Below the pieces are notes generated by a model that searched no databases, was not told the origin of the DNA, and saw only the letters and a list, made by a program, of their open reading frames with translations. A stretch of DNA of 9,739 nucleotides from an uncultured delta proteobacterium (GTDB lineage Bacteria > Myxococcota_A > Polyangia > Polyangiales > Ga0077539), in assembly GCA_903885885.1 (NCBI GenBank), contig CAISKJ010000590.1, forward strand, positions 1 to 9,739, in the 5' to 3' direction. Of this stretch, positions 6,848 to 9,739 are shown in pieces (positions within the stretch are counted from its first letter, which is position 1; every line of letters starts with the position of its first letter). Made by a program: the position numbers and the translations under genes.

Positions 6848-7224
6848 GCGACGAGGCGAACACGCCCCTCAGCGAGCGCGCGCAGGCGGCGTCGGCGGGC
6901 GAGCTCAACGCGCTCCTCGGGCGCGGGGCGCGCTTCACGGGCAAGCTGGCCTTCGAGGGCAAGGTGCGCATCGACGGGACCTTCGAAGGAGAGGTGATCT
7001 CCGACGGGATTCTCATCGTGGGCGACGAGGCCGAGGTCACCGCCACCCTCGAGGTGGGCACCCTCATCGTGCGCGGGGGCACCGTGCGTGGCGACGTGCG
7101 CGCGGCGAGCACCATCGAGGTGTACGCCCCGTCGCGGGTCTACGGAAACCTCACCGCCGCCGAGGTCTTCATCGACAAGGGCGTGATCTTCGAGGGCGCC
7201 GTGAAGATGACCGAGCGCGAGTGA
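6844..7224 (+). CDS. Bactofilin (polymer-forming cytoskeletal protein)
   Basis: A 126-residue bactofilin (DUF583 family), which polymerises without nucleotide into filaments and scaffolds envelope-related processes. Residues 1-20 are a flexible tail rich in Ala, Ser and Glu. From about residue 21 (LNALLGRGARFTGKL) to 123 runs the right-handed beta-helix, with the regular short strands and turn glycines of the family (KVRIDGTFEGEV at 40-51, VRGDVRAASTIEVYAP at 81-96, VYGNLTAAEVFI at 99-110). No membrane segment is seen. The GTG start at 6844 overlaps the glycosyltransferase TGA by 4 nt, and GAAGGGG lies 10 nt upstream as a ribosome-binding site. This suggests translational coupling and a shared role at the cell surface, which is an inference. 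The same frame is open far upstream, but that part is a shadow of the glycosyltransferase. Confidence 0.93.
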   Translation: MSDEANTPLSERAQAASAGELNALLGRGARFTGKLAFEGKVRIDGTFEGEVISDGILIVGDEAEVTATLEVGTLIVRGGTVRGDVRAASTIEVYAPSRVYGNLTAAEVFIDKGVIFEGAVKMTERE

Positions 7225-7230
7225 CGGGCG

Positions 7231-7740
7231 CTACCGCGCGCTGTTGCCGGGGCCCTGCGCGAGGGTAGCGACCGCGGCGCGGAGATCGAGGAGCGAGAGC
7301 GTCTTGCCGAACACCGGGCGGCCCGTGGAGGCGGCGAGCTCGAGGCCCTCGTCGGCGTCGGCCGCGCCGGTGATGAACGCGAAGTGCGGCACGAGCGCGG
7401 GCTGATGCGCGGCCACCCAGGCGAAGAGCTCGCGCCCCGAGCGCTCGGGCATGTTCAGGTCGCTGAGCACGGCGTCGATGGCGGCGTCGGCTGCGAGCAG
7501 CGCGATGGCCTCGTCGACGGAGCTCGCCGTGAGCACCTCGAACACGCCGCCGAGCTGGCGCCTCACCACCCGGAGCTGCGCGGGAAAATCGTCGACGACG
7601 AGCACGCGCAGCGGCGCGGCGAGGGCCACCACGTCGACGCGCGACGCGCGGCCGCTCTGCCCGTCGTCGTTGGTGGGGCGCTGCGGGTCGGGGAGCGTTG
7701 TTGTCGCTGCGACCGGCGCAGGCAATTGGGAACGCCGCAT
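7231..7740 (-). CDS. Single-domain response regulator (receiver domain protein)
   Basis: A 169-residue protein with one CheY-like receiver domain and no output domain. It is expected to be phosphorylated by a histidine kinase and to act through protein contacts. Residues 1-40 are Pro/Thr/Arg-rich and probably disordered. The receiver spans about 44-162: acidic pair D50-D51 (VLVVDD), phosphoacceptor D94 (LSDLNMP), T124 (FITG) and K146 (PVFGKT). The residue after the Lys is Thr, where Pro is usual. The ATG at 7740 lacks a ribosome-binding site, but a promoter 11 nt upstream would give a nearly leaderless mRNA, which supports it. GTG codons near residue 38 are alternatives that would drop the disordered tail. 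No kinase is nearby. It converges on the bactofilin gene with 6 nt between stops and is divergent from the Spo0M-HEAT gene, which might be a partner. Confidence 0.9.
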   Translation of the reverse strand: MRRSQLPAPVAATTTLPDPQRPTNDDGQSGRASRVDVVALAAPLRVLVVDDFPAQLRVVRRQLGGVFEVLTASSVDEAIALLAADAAIDAVLSDLNMPERSGRELFAWVAAHQPALVPHFAFITGAADADEGLELAASTGRPVFGKTLSLLDLRAAVATLAQGPGNSAR

Positions 7741-7750
7741 AAGTAAAACG

Positions 7751-7780
7751 GTTATCGCACGCAGTGCGCGCGCGTCTCAA
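7751..7780 (-). promoter_or_regulatory. Putative sigma-70 promoter of the response regulator gene
   Basis: On the minus strand, TTGAGA (7780-7775, five of six consensus matches) and GATAAC (7756-7751, four of six) are separated by 18 nt. The predicted start, seven bases past the -10 box, is A7744, only 4 nt before the ATG at 7740. The spacer contains the inverted repeat CGCAC-GCA-GTGCG (7756-7768), a possible operator. The patch is distinctly less GC-rich than its surroundings. Confidence 0.5.
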
Positions 7781-7887
7781 TCAGAATGTCTGTCAAGCAA
7801 GGTCGAGGCTGTTGGGGTTTGCCCCGATGCGCTTGACGGGCGGTGTCGCGGTGACGTTCCGTCCGCGCGACGATCAGCTGCACGGGT

Positions 7888-7891
7888 GGAG
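7888..7891 (+). promoter_or_regulatory. Ribosome-binding site GGAG of the Spo0M-HEAT gene
   Basis: GGTGGAG ends 9 nt before the ATG at 7901. It selects that start, although the reading frame is open for hundreds of bases upstream through the divergent receiver gene. Confidence 0.75.
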
Positions 7892-7900
7892 CGTATCGCG

Positions 7901-9436
7901 ATGGGACTTCTCGACAACATGTTCGGCGGCGGCACCGCCATCTCGCTCACCCTCGACCGGCCCACGGGGTCGCCCGGCGGCGTGGTGGGCGGCAACGTGA
8001 CGCTCGTCGGCGGAAAGAAGCCGTACAAGCTCACGAAGCTGCGCGCGCACCTCATCTACGTGAACGTGCAGTCGTCGAACGACGGGGGCTTTCCCAACGT
8101 CGACCTGCGCATCATCGGCGAGCAGGTGCTCGCGGCCGGGATGGACCTCGCGCCGGGCGGCCAGTACCCCTTCTCGTTCCGCCTCACGATCCCCTACGAC
8201 ACGCTCCCGAGCGCCCACAACTGCTCGTACAAGATCCAGGTCGTCGCCGACATTCCGACGGTGAAAGACCCCACCGCGGAGACCGACTTCCGCGTGCTCC
8301 CGGCCGACCGCGATCAGCACCGCTCGCTGCCGTACAACCAGGTCGTGGCGCAGTTTCCGGGCCTCCAGGCGCAAGACGAGGAGAGCCTCTGCGACGCTCT
8401 CTACAAGCTGTTTCTCGAGTGCTACTCGGACGGCCAGCGGTACATGGAGGTCGAGCCCCTGCTCGCTCACCACATGCGCACGGGCACGGTGCGCGTGCGG
8501 CGCCAGGCCCTGCAAACGTGGGCCAACCTCGTCGACAACCGCGTGCAGCCGCAGCACCTGCAGTCGCTCTACGCCGTCGCCAACGTGCCGGGCCTCGATC
8601 AAGAGACCTTCGACGAGGTGATCCGCGCGGCGTGCAAGTTCGCTGAAGAGGGCGCGCTGGCCATGGTGCAGCAGCTCGCGCGCATGCCCGACCCCCACGC
8701 GCGCACGCAGGTGGCCCAGTGCATGCGCTTCGACGCGGCGAAGCGCTTCCAGGGCAAGCGAGAGCTTCTGGTGGCCCTGGTGCAAGACCCGCAGGCGAGC
8801 GTGCGCGCGGCGGCCCTCGGCGCCCTCACCGACTTTCAAGACGACGCGCAGATCGTCTACGGCGTGGCCAACATGATCGACCGCGACCCCGCGGAGGAGG
8901 TGCAGGCCGCCGGCATCGCCTTCCTCGCGCTGGCGCACCACGCGGGCCACGGCGACCTGGCGCTCAGCGTGTACGAGAAGCACGCGCAGAGCCCCTCGGA
9001 GCGCGTGCGCAAGGAGGTGGCCGAGGTGCTCCACTGGCAGCCCGAGGCGGCGGGGCCGCGGCTCTGGGCGCTGGTGCAGAGGCTCCTCCAAGACCCCAAC
9101 GAAGACGTGCGCCGCGCGATCGCCTTTCAGTTCATCAACATGGAGCGCTTCCCGCAGTTTCTGCCGCTGGCGCAGTGGTGCGCCGACAACGACCCCTCCG
9201 AGGAGGTGCGCCGCGAGGCCCTGCGCGGGCTCACGCGCCTCATGCCCGTGCGCCAGCTCGTGGCGTACTACCAGCACAAGCTCGCCGCGAACCCGCCCAC
9301 CGACGTGGTGTACGCCGTGATCTCGGGCCTCCGCGATCACAACAAAGACCGCGAGGTGCAGCAGCTCCTCACGCGCCTCGGGCAGCACCCGGACCACGAC
9401 GTGGCCAACGCCGCACGCGACGCGATGACCTACTGA
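7901..9436 (+). CDS. Spo0M/arrestin-like domain fused to HEAT-like repeats
   Basis: A 511-residue cytosolic protein with two parts. Residues 1-134 resemble Spo0M sporulation-control proteins, which have an arrestin-like beta-sandwich: GGVVGGNVTLVGG at 26-38 matches the 'PGxxVxGxVxxxGG' start, and PFSFRLTIPYDTLP at 90-103 and the DPTAETDFRVLP ending at 123-134 match the family order. Residues 155-285 are helical and may hold degenerate repeats. From 296 come seven HEAT-like units with a D-P-x-x-x-V-R type turn and a 32-35 residue period, at 296, 329, 364, 398, 431, 464 and 496; the sixth and seventh are less exact. HEAT arrays bind proteins, so this is probably a scaffold or adaptor. No signal peptide or membrane segment is seen. 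The start is set by GGTGGAG. The two-domain reading is by eye; the biological role is unknown. Confidence 0.85.
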   Translation: MGLLDNMFGGGTAISLTLDRPTGSPGGVVGGNVTLVGGKKPYKLTKLRAHLIYVNVQSSNDGGFPNVDLRIIGEQVLAAGMDLAPGGQYPFSFRLTIPYDTLPSAHNCSYKIQVVADIPTVKDPTAETDFRVLPADRDQHRSLPYNQVVAQFPGLQAQDEESLCDALYKLFLECYSDGQRYMEVEPLLAHHMRTGTVRVRRQALQTWANLVDNRVQPQHLQSLYAVANVPGLDQETFDEVIRAACKFAEEGALAMVQQLARMPDPHARTQVAQCMRFDAAKRFQGKRELLVALVQDPQASVRAAALGALTDFQDDAQIVYGVANMIDRDPAEEVQAAGIAFLALAHHAGHGDLALSVYEKHAQSPSERVRKEVAEVLHWQPEAAGPRLWALVQRLLQDPNEDVRRAIAFQFINMERFPQFLPLAQWCADNDPSEEVRREALRGLTRLMPVRQLVAYYQHKLAANPPTDVVYAVISGLRDHNKDREVQQLLTRLGQHPDHDVANAARDAMTY

Positions 9437-9550
9437 GAAGGCCTCTCGCGCGGCGTAGAAGCGCGACGGGGCGTTTCTGCGATAGACCGTGCGCGGCGGA
9501 GCCGATACCGTCGCCCGTCAAGAACGAGGCGGTCGCGAGAGAGCGCCTTT

Positions 9551-9558
9551 GGGAGAAG
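9551..9558 (+). promoter_or_regulatory. Ribosome-binding site GGGAGAAG of the exported protein gene
   Basis: The motif sits 8 nt before the ATG at 9567. An in-frame GTG at 9558 overlaps the motif and is too close to use it, so ATG is preferred. Confidence 0.7.
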
Positions 9559-9566
9559 TGAAGATC

Positions 9567-9739
9567 ATGTTCGATCGGACCACGCGATGTGTGGCCGCGC
9601 TGATCGCCGTTGGAGCCGTCGCGCTCCCGGCTGCGGCCGAGGCCCAGGTATACGGACAGGCGGGGGGGCAGGTCGGCGGCGTGAGCGCGGGCGTCAACGT
9701 GCAGGCGGGCTACGCGCAGCCGCAGCCCGTGGTGGTGCA
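9567..9739 (+). CDS. Exported Gly/Gln/Val-rich protein, N-terminal part only
   Basis: The first 57 residues are visible before the window ends. Residues 1-26 form a classical Sec signal peptide: a positively charged start (DRTTR), a hydrophobic core (CVAALIAVGAVALPA) and a likely signal peptidase I site after AEA at 26. There is a Cys at position 8, but it is too early and without a lipobox, so this is not a lipoprotein. The mature part begins QVYGQAGGQVGGVSAG and is low-complexity, rich in Gly, Gln, Val and Ala, with no recognisable domain yet. Such linkers often precede a beta-barrel or other outer-membrane domain in this kind of bacterium, but that is only a guess. It is separated by 130 nt from the Spo0M-HEAT gene and may have its own promoter. 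Confidence 0.8.
   Translation, partial: MFDRTTRCVAALIAVGAVALPAAAEAQVYGQAGGQVGGVSAGVNVQAGYAQPQPVVV

Noticed and set aside
7812..7827. Short hairpin TTGGGG-TTTG-CCCCGA between the receiver and Spo0M-HEAT genes, considered as a terminator
   Set aside because: No T-tract follows, and no gene on either strand ends here. It is probably incidental.
7451..7900. Upstream extension of the Spo0M-HEAT frame to 7451
   Set aside because: It runs antisense through the receiver gene, is Ser/Ala/Arg-rich, and the ATG at 7901 has a good ribosome-binding site and starts the conserved domain.
7874..9397. A 507-codon minus-strand frame antisense to the Spo0M-HEAT gene
   Set aside because: It is a His/Val/Leu/Arg-rich shadow of the repeated codons of the real gene, without a ribosome-binding site or any domain.
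9446..9466. TCGCGC/GCGCGA inverted repeat after the Spo0M-HEAT stop, considered as a terminator
   Set aside because: It has a 6-bp stem with a 9-nt loop and no T-tract directly after the stem, so it is too weak to call.

Overview
The window is about 9.7 kb of very GC-rich DNA with dense genes and almost no AT-rich sequence. The gene content (a bactofilin, a Spo0M-like/HEAT protein, a stand-alone response-regulator receiver and a family 2 glycosyltransferase) fits a large-genome, predatory or social Gram-negative such as a myxobacterium (Myxococcota). This is an inference from gene content and composition; there is no rRNA or other taxonomic marker here.

The left half (1-5934) is a defence-type accessory region. 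A type I restriction-modification operon reads leftward: hsdR (4708 to 1352), then hsdM (1335 down to the window edge, C-terminus missing). The specificity gene hsdS is not in the window and would be expected beyond the left edge. Divergent from hsdR, across a 353-nt intergenic stretch, is a Rpn-like PD-(D/E)XK nuclease/putative transposase gene (5062-5934) whose active-site E-x-Q appears as E-W-A. The intergenic stretch holds palindromes next to the hsdR ribosome-binding site and a four-copy 11-bp tandem repeat that is G-rich on the hsdR coding strand. A perfect 14-bp tandem duplication straddles the stop codon of the Rpn-like gene.

The right half (6086-9739) looks more like housekeeping or lineage-specific chromosome. 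A family 2 glycosyltransferase (6086-6847) overlaps a bactofilin (6844-7224) by four bases, GTGA, so the two are probably translationally coupled and may act together at the cell envelope. Convergent with the bactofilin, 6 nt away, is a leftward single-domain response-regulator receiver protein (7740-7231). It has a plausible promoter that would give a nearly leaderless mRNA. Divergent from it is a 511-residue protein (7901-9436) with a Spo0M/arrestin-like N-terminal domain and at least seven HEAT-like repeats. The window ends inside a gene for an exported, Gly/Gln/Val-rich protein with a clear signal peptide (from 9567).

I saw no tRNA, rRNA, CRISPR array, insertion sequence or phage gene. 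The most interesting items are the Spo0M-HEAT fusion, the Rpn-like gene beside the type I R-M operon with its altered catalytic motif and possible internal start, and the glycosyltransferase-bactofilin coupling.
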